A model generated the notes under the pieces. That model made no database searches, had not been told where the DNA came from, and worked only from the letters and a program-made list of their open reading frames with translations. The position numbers and the translations under genes are program-made. This document shows positions 25,863 through 35,049 of a stretch of DNA of 64,000 nt, piece by piece; within the stretch, counting starts at the first letter, position 1, and each line of letters starts with the position of its first letter. Source of the stretch: Desulfobaculum bizertense DSM 18034 (GTDB taxonomy: Bacteria; Desulfobacterota; Desulfovibrionia; Desulfovibrionales; Desulfovibrionaceae); assembly GCF_900167065.1 (NCBI RefSeq), contig NZ_FUYA01000002.1, forward strand, positions 425,853 through 489,852. The letters are read 5' to 3'.

Positions 25863-28800
25863 ATGGCGTATGATCGTAAGGTGAAAAAGAGAGCGGAAAG
25901 AGCCTCCTGCCAGAGGCTTTGTGTTCTTTTTTGTTTGAGTGCTGCGCTGTGCGCCACGCTCATTCTTGCTGTTGGAAGTGCCTTTGCGGCTCCTGCTGAT
26001 GGACAGCTCAAGGAAAGTCTTCGCGAGCGTTTTCTTGCGGCGAAAAAGTCGGGCCTGACTGTCACTGTCCGTAATGACATGCCGCCTCTTTCATATGTTG
26101 ACCGGACCGGGGAACCTGTGGGGCTTCTTGTGGACATCTGGAAGCTGTGGTCCCAACGCAATGGGGTTCCCGTTTTACTTCGTGCACAGGGGAAGAAAGC
26201 GGGGTATCGGGACGTTCTCGTGGGCGTTTCGGATGTGCTTGGCGGAGTCGTGGCGCGTGACATTGTCGAGCACCGCATTGCTCTTGCCGGGCCGGTTTAT
26301 GGGCGCCAGTGGTCTGTATTTTATCGGAGTGACAGGCTTAACCCCGGAGGGCTGGAGGATTTTGTTGGAACCCGTCTGGCGGTGGTGGACAGGAGTCCTG
26401 CTGCTGAAAAGCTTTTAAGTCAGGCTCCCTACATTGAGCTGGTTCCGTTCGTGAGCGTGCGACAGGCCGTCAAGGGCGCCATGCAAAAGAATATGGACGG
26501 AGTGCTGGTCCCAACGCTTGAGGCGCGGCAGCTGACGTTTGAGGGTGGATTGCAGGGGCAGTTGCTCAAACTCCCGGGCTGGGATTTTATTGAAGATGTG
26601 CGCCCCGGTTTTCCTGAGGACAAGGAGCTGTACCGTGCGCTTTTGAATGCAGGTTTTGAAGCTGTTTTTCCAGAAGATTATCTGCGCATTGAAAAGCGCT
26701 GGATTAGTTCACCAGAAGATTTTTTGTATCAGTCTGGAGAGGGCAAGCTTTTGCTTTCGCAATGGGAACGGGAGTGGATGCATCATCACCCAGCCATTAC
26801 TTTGGGGATGCCGTATTCCTTCCCGCCGTATTCTTTTCAGGACAAGGATGGGAATTTGCAGGGCTTGCTGGTGGACACCCTGCGCCGAGTGGCTCATCAC
26901 GCGGGGCTTGGCTTGCGCCTTGTGCCCGTGCCTCCTGTAAATGGTCCTATTGAGATGATTGAGCGTGGTGTCATTGATGGCTATGGCGGAATAGTCGGAG
27001 CTAGCGAGGGGCAGCTCCTCCAGACTCGAGCCATGACTTCGATGCCAGCTGTGCTTTTTACCCGTTCAACAGAAGACTATTCTTCGCTGGATGACTTGGA
27101 CGGCAAGAGGGTTGGGCTGTACCGGGATGGGCAGTATGCCAAGCTGGACAAGCGTTATCCTGATGTCACATTTGTGTATGTGAATTCTCTTGGAGAGCTG
27201 TGGCCGAGGCTTTTGACGGGGGATCTTGACGCCTGCATAAGCACCTTGCCCACGGCAAGTTTTTATGCCGAACAGCAGGGCATCGCACAGCTTCGGGTTG
27301 GGCAGCTCTTTGATACACCTGTGCAGTTTTCTGTGGGGATTCGTCGAGACTGGCCAGAGCTGCGAAGCATTTTGCAGAAGAGCTATGAGAGCCTGCCCAT
27401 TGCGGAAAAAAAGGACATCAACCGGGCATGGTTTGGCATTAAAATGCAGGCTGGCCTGCGCAAAGATCAGGTGTGGCGGGTTGGAATGCAGCTTACTGCT
27501 GCTGCTCTTTTTGTTTTTATTTCGTTCATTCTCTGGAATCGGAAACTTGCCAAGGAAGTTGCTCGCAGAAAAGATGCCGAGTTTAAGGCGTCTTCTGTGC
27601 AAAACTTTTTGCGAAATGTTTTGGATGGGCTGCCTGTCCCCATGTTTCTCAAGAATGAAGAGGGACGCTTTAAATTTGTGAACCGGCCGTTCTGTCTTTT
27701 CTTTGGACTAGGGCCTGAACATGTTTTGGATCGTGATGAGTCTGAGGTTTTTCCTGACGAGTTTATCCACTCTTCACGAGAGGTGGAGCAGGATTTGCTG
27801 ATTGGGGCCGGGCATCGGACTGTGACGCAGGAGGTACAGCTAAGTACTGCTGGGCAAAAAGCAGATGTTTTGGTCGCACGCAAGCTTATTGTCAGTAAGG
27901 ATGATGAATGGGCAAGAGGCATCGCCGGAGCGTTTTTTGATATTAGTGTGCGCAAGAAGCACGAGCGGGAAATGCAGCACGAGGCAGAGCGCCTGATGCG
28001 AGTTGCCGAGGCGTCTGGAGATGGCTTTTGGGACTGGAATATCGGTGAAACAGCGATGTACCTGAGTCCTACGCTGTATGGGATGCTTGGCTACGCCAAA
28101 GGCGAGCTTGCCGCATCTGCGGACACATGGCAGCGCATCATTCATCCAGAAGACCGGGATTCGGTCATGGAAGCATTTCGCAAGCATATTGATAGTATGA
28201 CACCCTTGCACCGAGAGTTTCGGCTTATTCATAAAAATGGGACAGAAATTTGGGTCATGGCCCGTGCCCTGTTCCTGAATGACAAAGACAAGGGACATGG
28301 GATTACAACTCGCGTTGTCTGCGTATATACCGACATAACCATGCGGAAGACGCTTGAAGAAGATCTTCGCAAGAGCCGGGATGAGGCGCTGAGTTCGAGT
28401 GAGGCCAAGACCCGTTTTCTTGCACGGCTTGGAAATGAAATACGTACGCCAATGAATGGTGTCATTGGGATGAGTGAACTCCTGCGCGATACAGAGCTGA
28501 ATGAGAGACAACTGGAATATGTTCACGCGATTCGGTCGGCTGGAGAGTCCATGCTGACGGTTGTTTCTGACATTACGGACTTTTCGCGCCTTGAGTCTGG
28601 GCGCATGGATATTGATAGCATTGTGTTTAATCTGCGGGACAGGGTTTTTGAGACGCTCAAAAACCTTTCCGGTTTTGCAGATGAAAAGGACTTGGGCTTT
28701 GTCCTCAGTGTGGAGCCGCAGGTCCCTGAATATGTGTTTGGTGATCCTCGTCGACTGGGTCGGGTGCTGGATATCTTGGCATCCAATGCAATACGCCACA

Positions 28801-30341
28801 CAGAAGCAGGGCAGGTTTCTGTTCAGGTGTCCTTCAAGAAGTTCTCAGGCAAGCACGTGCAGCTTGAGTTTACTGTTTCGGATACGGGTGAGGGAATCCC
28901 ACATGAAGAGCAGCGGCGTATTTTTGAAACCTTTGTGAAGTCCGACGGAATTGTAACCCGAAGCGGAAATGCCAGTGGCTTGGGCCTTGCTATTGTGGCC
29001 AAGCTTGTGCGGCTTATGGGTGGTGAAGTCTCTGTGAATACCAGCCCGCAGGAAGGAAGTCTGTTTAGCTTTACGATTATGATGGAAGTCCCCACCGAAG
29101 TAACGGTTGACGATGAAGTCTTTGTCGACAGCCGATGGCTGGAAGGGCAGAGTGTTTTGCTTGTGGCTCCTTTGCTTGAGGAACGCAGAGAGCTTGCCCA
29201 AAAACTTGAAGACTGGGGCATGAATGTTTTTGCGGTTGATGGAATTGAGGCCGCTCAAGTTTCTCTCGAAGATGCTCCACATACGTCGCTTTTGATTTTG
29301 GATAAAGACACGATGGGCGAAGAGGGCATCGCTTTCCTGCGAAAAGTTCGTCACACTCCGGGGTTGGTAAGCCTTGTCATGACCGCTCGCACCGAGCATG
29401 CAGACAAGTTCTGGGGGCATGAATCAGGCATTGCCGGAACGATTCAGAAACCCTTTGAGGAAACGAATTTGTTGCGAAGCCTGAGCCGTGCCGTGGGAAG
29501 CTGGGAGAATGTCCCTCTGTCCCGAAGTGCCTTGTATGGTGTTTCTCACGCTGGCAGCCGTGGGACGCTACAGGTTTTGCTGGTCGAAGACACACGCATA
29601 AACATGAATATCGCTCAGGAACTGCTCAATTCCTTTGGTCATAATGTCGTCGCGGTGATGGACGGCATGGAAGCTTTGCAGGTTTTGACAGAGCGGGAGT
29701 TTGATCTTGTTATTCTGGATGTACAGCTTTCGCGTATGAGTGGGCTGGAGCTTGTCGAGCGTTTGCGAGAGCGGGAAAAGGAAACAGGGAAGTATACGCC
29801 AGTGATTGGCATGCTTATGGAGCCGACAGAGGAGGCCAAGCAGGCTGTTCTTGATGCTGGCATGGATGGATATTTGAGTAAGCCTGTGACTCCTGGGGCG
29901 CTGTATGTGTCTTTGGAACGGGTTCAGGGGGCGCATAAGGCAGAATTTGAGTCTCTTGCGCGCAATTTTGATCAGATGCAGGCGAAGGAGCGAATCGCAG
30001 ACCCCGCGCAGGATTCCGTGCTTGATTTTCGGAGGATTCGGGAAGTCTTTGGGAATCAGCGAGAGTTTATGCGGGATAATGCGTCACTCTTTGTAGAAGA
30101 CGCTCCCCTGCGGATGGAAGAGCTGAACAGTGCTGTGGACGATGCAGATGCCCTTGCCCTTGAGATGAAGGCGCAGACGCTTCGTGGTGCTGTTGGGTAC
30201 TTTGCGAGTGGCCGGGCCTATGACCTTTTGCTGGCGCTGGAACAGTCCGCCCGGCGAGAGAATTTTACCCTTGCCCGACAGCAGGTCAGGGAGCTTGACC
30301 AGTATCTTGATATGATGATTGCAGAATTGCGAAAACTCTAG
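25863..30341 (+). CDS. BvgS-like sensor with two binding-protein domains, lacking both phospho-His residues
   Basis: The 1492-residue protein resembles BvgS/EvgS: signal peptide (1-42), two SBP_bac_3 domains (about 60-290 and 305-530), one membrane helix (about 540-560), two PAS domains, HisKA, HATPase, two receivers and an Hpt domain. The His box is FLARLGNEIRTPMNGV, with Asn858 for His (AAT for CAT, one base). The Hpt motif AQTLRGAVGYF has Gln1438 for His and Arg for Lys. The ATP site looks intact (SNAIRHTEAG, DTGEGI, SGLGLAI). Receiver 2 keeps Asp (VILDVQLS) and Lys (SKPV) but has Leu at the Thr position. So it may bind ATP and accept phosphate from another protein, but not autophosphorylate normally. 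Confidence 0.88.
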   Translation: MAYDRKVKKRAERASCQRLCVLFCLSAALCATLILAVGSAFAAPADGQLKESLRERFLAAKKSGLTVTVRNDMPPLSYVDRTGEPVGLLVDIWKLWSQRNGVPVLLRAQGKKAGYRDVLVGVSDVLGGVVARDIVEHRIALAGPVYGRQWSVFYRSDRLNPGGLEDFVGTRLAVVDRSPAAEKLLSQAPYIELVPFVSVRQAVKGAMQKNMDGVLVPTLEARQLTFEGGLQGQLLKLPGWDFIEDVRPGFPEDKELYRALLNAGFEAVFPEDYLRIEKRWISSPEDFLYQSGEGKLLLSQWEREWMHHHPAITLGMPYSFPPYSFQDKDGNLQGLLVDTLRRVAHHAGLGLRLVPVPPVNGPIEMIERGVIDGYGGIVGASEGQLLQTRAMTSMPAVLFTRSTEDYSSLDDLDGKRVGLYRDGQYAKLDKRYPDVTFVYVNSLGELWPRLLTGDLDACISTLPTASFYAEQQGIAQLRVGQLFDTPVQFSVGIRRDWPELRSILQKSYESLPIAEKKDINRAWFGIKMQAGLRKDQVWRVGMQLTAAALFVFISFILWNRKLAKEVARRKDAEFKASSVQNFLRNVLDGLPVPMFLKNEEGRFKFVNRPFCLFFGLGPEHVLDRDESEVFPDEFIHSSREVEQDLLIGAGHRTVTQEVQLSTAGQKADVLVARKLIVSKDDEWARGIAGAFFDISVRKKHEREMQHEAERLMRVAEASGDGFWDWNIGETAMYLSPTLYGMLGYAKGELAASADTWQRIIHPEDRDSVMEAFRKHIDSMTPLHREFRLIHKNGTEIWVMARALFLNDKDKGHGITTRVVCVYTDITMRKTLEEDLRKSRDEALSSSEAKTRFLARLGNEIRTPMNGVIGMSELLRDTELNERQLEYVHAIRSAGESMLTVVSDITDFSRLESGRMDIDSIVFNLRDRVFETLKNLSGFADEKDLGFVLSVEPQVPEYVFGDPRRLGRVLDILASNAIRHTEAGQVSVQVSFKKFSGKHVQLEFTVSDTGEGIPHEEQRRIFETFVKSDGIVTRSGNASGLGLAIVAKLVRLMGGEVSVNTSPQEGSLFSFTIMMEVPTEVTVDDEVFVDSRWLEGQSVLLVAPLLEERRELAQKLEDWGMNVFAVDGIEAAQVSLEDAPHTSLLILDKDTMGEEGIAFLRKVRHTPGLVSLVMTARTEHADKFWGHESGIAGTIQKPFEETNLLRSLSRAVGSWENVPLSRSALYGVSHAGSRGTLQVLLVEDTRINMNIAQELLNSFGHNVVAVMDGMEALQVLTEREFDLVILDVQLSRMSGLELVERLREREKETGKYTPVIGMLMEPTEEAKQAVLDAGMDGYLSKPVTPGALYVSLERVQGAHKAEFESLARNFDQMQAKERIADPAQDSVLDFRRIREVFGNQREFMRDNASLFVEDAPLRMEELNSAVDDADALALEMKAQTLRGAVGYFASGRAYDLLLALEQSARRENFTLARQQVRELDQYLDMMIAELRKL

Positions 30342-30455
30342 ACCCTGTGGCGTCTTTTGTGACCTTTGTTCGCATCGTGCTTTGAACTGTGGTATAACAG
30401 GACGAGCATAGTGCCCTGCGCCGTTTGGTGTTTTGGGCATGGAACGGAGGCTGGC

Positions 30456-31199
30456 ATGAGTGAACAGGACGACATGGTCACTGAGTTCTACTCTCAGGTG
30501 AATGATGATTTCTATCCGTTGATTATGGAAGGAACTGAACTCCTTGGTGAAGGGAATCTTCAGCAGGGTATTGAGGTTCTGTCTCGTCCTTTGCATACCA
30601 TCAAGGGTGTGACGGGCTTTATGTCTGGTTTTGAGACGGTTTCTTCCTTTACCCACCATGTTGAAAGTTATCTCAAAAAATTACAGGCCGGAGAGCTGGA
30701 TGAGCGGGATGAGTTTGTCACGCTTGGCGTACAGGCTGTTTTGCATGTGTTTCAGCTTTTGGACCAGATACAGGAACAGGGCGCTGTTGATGCTGATGAG
30801 CTTGCTGGTCTTGAGTCTCGTCTGGAGCAGGCCTCGTCTGGAGATGGAGAAAGCGCCGATGCGGGCACTGAACAGCTTGAGATTGAAGAAGCTGATGGGG
30901 TCCTTGTTCTGCACGTTGGAATGCCCCGTGTGCACCTTGCGCCGCAGCGAGCTTCGTTGCGGGAGGCTTTGGAGTCGGTTCAGGATGCGCCCCGTTTGCG
31001 GCTGGATTTGTCGCAGGTGCGAAGTATGAGTCCTCGGTCTTTTGAAATTTTGGAGCTGTTTGCGCAGGAACATGAGCTGGAGCTGGAAGGAATGAGTGCT
31101 GGTTGCCGTGCGACCTATTATGCCTGGGGCTTTGATCAGTCTCTGCATGAGAGTCCATGCGTAGGGCAGGGAGGTGTGCCTCATGAAGAAGAGCATTGA
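30456..31199 (+). CDS. Hpt-STAS two-domain phosphotransfer protein
   Basis: The start is the ATG after GGAGGCTGGC; an earlier frame from 30366 has no such site. The 247-residue protein has an N-terminal Hpt domain (about 1-105) with RPLHTIKGVTGF, His47 intact and the usual Lys two residues later, and a CheA P1-like continuation (FTHHVESYLKKLQAGELD). An acidic linker leads to a C-terminal STAS/sulfate-transporter anti-sigma-like domain (about 145-230; LRLDLSQVRSMSPRSFEIL). Its stop lies 17 bases inside the next gene, a CheA-like kinase without its own phospho-His, so it is a good candidate for that kinase's substrate domain in trans. Confidence 0.8.
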   Translation: MSEQDDMVTEFYSQVNDDFYPLIMEGTELLGEGNLQQGIEVLSRPLHTIKGVTGFMSGFETVSSFTHHVESYLKKLQAGELDERDEFVTLGVQAVLHVFQLLDQIQEQGAVDADELAGLESRLEQASSGDGESADAGTEQLEIEEADGVLVLHVGMPRVHLAPQRASLREALESVQDAPRLRLDLSQVRSMSPRSFEILELFAQEHELELEGMSAGCRATYYAWGFDQSLHESPCVGQGGVPHEEEH

Positions 31200-32847
31200 A
31201 GCATGCCTTGAAAGTCTGGAAGCCGAAATTCTCTCTCTTGAGAGTGGAAAGACAAATCCTGTGCAGGTAAAAAGTGTGCTTGAGCATCTGGGACTGTCTC
31301 AGGTTCGCTATGCAGACACGAGTGTTTCAACGCTGATGGACATGTTGCAGGATGGTATTGCTCCCGTGAGTCCAGACATGGTCACGGCGCTGTTGCGCAT
31401 GACAGATGGGCAGCGTCTTCTGTTGTATTCAATGGCAGGTGTGGTTGAAACACGCGCTGAGAAGATTCAGAAGCTGCGGGCCACAGGGGAGTATATTGAT
31501 CCAGCGGTACAGGCAGAGATGAAGGGGCAGGGCGAAGACAAAAAAGAGCAGGGTGCAGAGCGTACGCCAGAAAAAAAGCGCTCTTCCGCTGCGGTCCAGA
31601 ATGGAGCAGAACAGGCTGGTGCAGGCGCCAAGGTTCAGCCCGGAAAGCAGCCTCTCAAGGCCCAAAGTACAGAGATTGCCTCAATCCGGGTTGGCACGGA
31701 CAAACTGGATTCGCTTATTGAATACGTTGGCAAACTCATGACACAATACGCTGTTATAGCACAGAATTCCTCACTTGATGCCAAGGCCGTTGCGGGGATG
31801 AAAGAGCTTGAGAGTGTGATAGGGCACATTAAAGAAGAGGTTGAAAAGATTCGACTTGTTCCGCTGAAACAGATATTCACTCCAATCCACAGGCTGGTGT
31901 CGAGCCTGACACTCAAAATGGAGAAAAAGGTTCACTTTGAGGTGCTGGGTGATGATCTGGAGCTGGATAAGACAATTGTTGAACACATAAATGAACCACT
32001 TGTGCACCTGTTGCGAAATGCTGTGGATCATGGTTTGGAAAGCTCCAGCGAACGAGTCGCCGCAGGAAAGTCCGAAGAAGGGCAGCTGACGCTTTCGGCA
32101 CGAAGGGAAAATGGCAAGGCTATACTTGCTGTTCGGGATGATGGCCGGGGGCTAGACCCAGAGCGGATTCGGCAAAAGGCCATAGACAGAGGCTTGCTGA
32201 CTCCAGAAGAAGGGCTGACAGACGAAGAAATTTTCCAGTATATACTGGAGTCTGGCTTTTCCACCGCCGAGAAAGTGACTGATATTTCTGGGCGCGGTGT
32301 GGGAATGGATGCTGTTGTTCACTCAATTCGTGGACGCCTTGGCGGCGATATTCGCATTCAGAGCGAAAAAGGGCGCGGCTCGCTGTTTGAGCTGGAAATT
32401 CCGCTTGAGCGCTCTCTTTCAGAAGGCATACTGGACGCCCTGATTGTTCAGATGCGCGAAGAAATTTTTGTTGTACCAAGTCAGTCAGTGCTGGAAGTGT
32501 ATGCTGTTTCTCCACAGGAACTGAGCACCATGCCTTCTGGTGACGAAACAGTGGATGTGCGAGGCGAGCTGTATCCACTGTTCCGGCTCGATGAATACTT
32601 TGGGCTGGAATCCGTCCGGGGCAAAAGCTTCCAGGCTGGTGACGTGCAGGCTGTTGTTATCCGGGTAGGGAAGAAAAAGGCGGCATTCCTTGTGGATGAC
32701 GTGCTCCGGCAACAGCAGGTGGTTGTGGCTGGTTTTACCATTCCGGTAAAAGAAATTTATCAGGTACCCATACTGGGATACGGCATGATTGGAGAACGGG
32801 ACGCCCTCGTGCTTGATGTGGAAGCACTCTTCGAGGAAATTGGCTAG
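31183..32847 (+). CDS. CheA-like kinase lacking the phosphorylatable P1 His
   Basis: This 554-residue protein contains the CheA P3 dimerisation helices (KLDSLIEYVGKLMTQYAVIA, about 165-225), the P4 ATP domain with NAVDHGLES, DDGRGLDPERI and GRGVGMDAVV, and a CheW-like P5 (about 405-554). The first 90 residues look like the end of a P1 domain (STLMDMLQDGIAPVSPDMVTALL resembles the P1 tail) but have no HTLKG helix. The ATG at 31183 follows GGGAGG and overlaps the upstream Hpt-STAS gene. Together the two would make a split CheA. No CheY, CheB, CheR or MCP gene is near, so the target is probably not flagellar. Confidence 0.85.
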   Translation: MKKSIEACLESLEAEILSLESGKTNPVQVKSVLEHLGLSQVRYADTSVSTLMDMLQDGIAPVSPDMVTALLRMTDGQRLLLYSMAGVVETRAEKIQKLRATGEYIDPAVQAEMKGQGEDKKEQGAERTPEKKRSSAAVQNGAEQAGAGAKVQPGKQPLKAQSTEIASIRVGTDKLDSLIEYVGKLMTQYAVIAQNSSLDAKAVAGMKELESVIGHIKEEVEKIRLVPLKQIFTPIHRLVSSLTLKMEKKVHFEVLGDDLELDKTIVEHINEPLVHLLRNAVDHGLESSSERVAAGKSEEGQLTLSARRENGKAILAVRDDGRGLDPERIRQKAIDRGLLTPEEGLTDEEIFQYILESGFSTAEKVTDISGRGVGMDAVVHSIRGRLGGDIRIQSEKGRGSLFELEIPLERSLSEGILDALIVQMREEIFVVPSQSVLEVYAVSPQELSTMPSGDETVDVRGELYPLFRLDEYFGLESVRGKSFQAGDVQAVVIRVGKKKAAFLVDDVLRQQQVVVAGFTIPVKEIYQVPILGYGMIGERDALVLDVEALFEEIG

Positions 32848-32890
32848 CCCCGGACTTTTTTGAGAAAAAAGCTTTTGCGGTGAGCAAAAG

Positions 32891-32926
32891 AAAAAGCAAG
32901 ATCAGCAAAGAAAGGTCTTGCTTTTT
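32891..32926 (+). terminator. Rho-independent terminator after the CheA-like gene
   Basis: AAAAAGCAAGA (32891-32901) pairs with TCTTGCTTTTT (32916-32926), followed by more T. Confidence 0.8.
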
Positions 32927-33037
32927 TCTTCTGTTTTGGATAAGTAACCGCGTTTCGTAGTCGGGAAGACTTTGTTCCGACTGATGAGCCTCCCCTTTTT
33001 TTCAAGCCGTATTTTCCCATATTTCAGGACAAGAGAA

Positions 33038-34876
33038 ATGTCGAAAAAAACAGCGCGCAACGAAGCGTTGCGCAATATTGCCATTATTGCTCACGTTGAC
33101 CACGGTAAGACCACACTGGTTGACCAGATGTTCAAGCAGAGCGGTGTGTTCCGTGAGGGTCAGGAAGTTGATGATCGCGTGATGGATTCTATGGATCTGG
33201 AACGCGAACGCGGCATTACCATTGCTGCAAAAAACTGCTCCATCCACTGGCGCGATAAGAAAATCAACATCATTGACACTCCCGGTCACGCAGACTTTGG
33301 TGGTGAAGTAGAACGCTCTCTGTCCATGTGCGACGGTGCCATTCTGCTTGTTGATGCTTCAGAAGGCCCACTGCCGCAGACCCGATTCGTGCTTGAGAAG
33401 GCGCTGAAGTCTGGCCTCAAGATCATTGTTTGTATTAACAAGATCGACCGTGCAGATGCTCGTCCTGACGAAGTTCTGGACGAAGTCTATGACCTGCTGA
33501 TTGATCTTGGCGCTGACGAAGACCAGCTGGAGTTCCCGCTGTTCTACGCCATTGGCCGTCAGGGTATTGCCAAGAAGTCCCTGGACGAAGAGGCAGAAAA
33601 TCTGCACATCCTGCTGGATGCCGTTATTGAAGAAGTTCCGGCTCCTGCATACGATCCCGATGCGCCGTTCCAGATGCTCGTCTCTGACCTGAGCTACTCT
33701 GACTACCTTGGCCGCCTTGCTATTGGCCGTGTCTTTAACGGACGCGCTCACAGCAACGAGCAGCTCGCCTGTATTGGCGAAAATGGTCAGCAGAACCTGC
33801 GTGTTACCCGCCTTCAGACTTATGACGGCACCAAGGTTGTGGAAACAGAAACCGCAACTCCCGGTGACATCATTGTTCTGTCCGGTATTGAAGATGTATT
33901 CATCGGCGATACCATTTGTACCGTAACCGCTCCCGAAGCACTGCCCCGTATCACGGTTGACGAACCTACCGTGAGCATGCGCTTTGGTATTAATACTTCC
34001 CCCCTCGCAGGTCAGGAAGGCAAGCACGTGACTTCCAGCAAGATCCGTGACCGCCTGATGCGCGAGGCTCTGTCCAACGTGGCTATCCGCGTGGAAGACA
34101 CTGACGACAGAGATGCTTTCATGGTGAAAGGCCGTGGTGAATTCCAGATGGCTATCATCATCGAAACCATGCGCCGTGAAGGCTTTGAGCTGACCGTTGG
34201 TCGTCCTGAGGTTATCCTCAAGGAAGTTGACGGCAAGCTCAAGGAACCCATTGAGCACCTCTTTATTGACTGTGATGAAGAGTCTATGGGTATCATCACT
34301 GAGAAACTGGCAAGCCGTAAGGGCCGTATGATGAACCTCGTGAACTCTGGCTCTGGCCGTGTTCGTATGGAGTTCACCATTCCTTCCCGTGGCCTGATTG
34401 GCTACCGCGACGAGTTCCTGACCGATACCAAGGGTACTGGCATCATGAACTCCCTGCTGGAAGGCTATGACGACTACCGTGGCGACATTCCCACCCGTTT
34501 CTCTGGTTCCATCGTTTCTGACCGTGCAGGTAAGGGCGTTGCATACGCTCTGTTTAACCTCGAGCCTCGTGGCCGCCTGTTCGTGACCCCGAACGATCCG
34601 GTTTACGAAGGAATGATCGTTGGCGAGCATAATCGCGAAAACGACATCGACGTGAACCCGACCAAGGGTAAGAAGCTGACCAACATGCGTGCATCCGGTA
34701 AGGATGAGGCTGTTACTCTGACCAACGTGCTGCCGACAACTCTGGAGCATGCACTGCACTTCATCCGTGAAGATGAGCTGGTCGAGGTCACTCCGGAATC
34801 TATCCGCCTGCGAAAGGTTGAACTCAACGCGCAAAAGCGTTATCAGATGGCCGGCCGCAAAAAGGCGCAGAAATAA
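33038..34876 (+). CDS. typA: Ribosome-associated GTPase TypA/BipA
   Basis: The 612-residue translational GTPase is close in size to E. coli TypA (607). G-domain motifs are clear: AHVDHGKTT (G1), RGITI (G2), [12 protein letters not shown] (G3), [10 protein letters not shown] (G4). EF-G-like domains follow, with [21 protein letters not shown] and the C-terminal TypA-specific part ending RKKAQK. It acts on the ribosome in stress and 50S assembly. The ATG at 33038 gives [13 protein letters not shown], the usual start; a frame 22 codons longer is not expected. It stands alone between terminators. Confidence 0.95.
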   Translation: MSKKTARNEALRNIAIIAHVDHGKTTLVDQMFKQSGVFREGQEVDDRVMDSMDLERERGITIAAKNCSIHWRDKKINIIDTPGHADFGGEVERSLSMCDGAILLVDASEGPLPQTRFVLEKALKSGLKIIVCINKIDRADARPDEVLDEVYDLLIDLGADEDQLEFPLFYAIGRQGIAKKSLDEEAENLHILLDAVIEEVPAPAYDPDAPFQMLVSDLSYSDYLGRLAIGRVFNGRAHSNEQLACIGENGQQNLRVTRLQTYDGTKVVETETATPGDIIVLSGIEDVFIGDTICTVTAPEALPRITVDEPTVSMRFGINTSPLAGQEGKHVTSSKIRDRLMREALSNVAIRVEDTDDRDAFMVKGRGEFQMAIIIETMRREGFELTVGRPEVILKEVDGKLKEPIEHLFIDCDEESMGIITEKLASRKGRMMNLVNSGSGRVRMEFTIPSRGLIGYRDEFLTDTKGTGIMNSLLEGYDDYRGDIPTRFSGSIVSDRAGKGVAYALFNLEPRGRLFVTPNDPVYEGMIVGEHNRENDIDVNPTKGKKLTNMRASGKDEAVTLTNVLPTTLEHALHFIREDELVEVTPESIRLRKVELNAQKRYQMAGRKKAQK

Positions 34877-34984
34877 CTTTGATAAGTAACCCTTGTCAGG
34901 GTGCCTCTCAACGCTCAGGAGTTCTGGCATTGCTGGATATTTCTTGATCGTGCAGGTGTGCTCTGACACGTCAATTTCCATACA

Positions 34985-35015
34985 GAAGCCCCTACGCAGA
35001 GCGCGTGGGGGCTTC
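34985..35015. terminator. Hairpin between convergent typA and DUF401 genes
   Basis: GAAGCCCC (34985-34992) pairs with GGGGCTTC (35008-35015), with an inner ACGC/GCGT stem. The T-run is weak on both strands. Confidence 0.5.
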
Positions 35016-35049
35016 GTTGTATTCTGTGTTTGGAATGGGCGGTCGCGGC

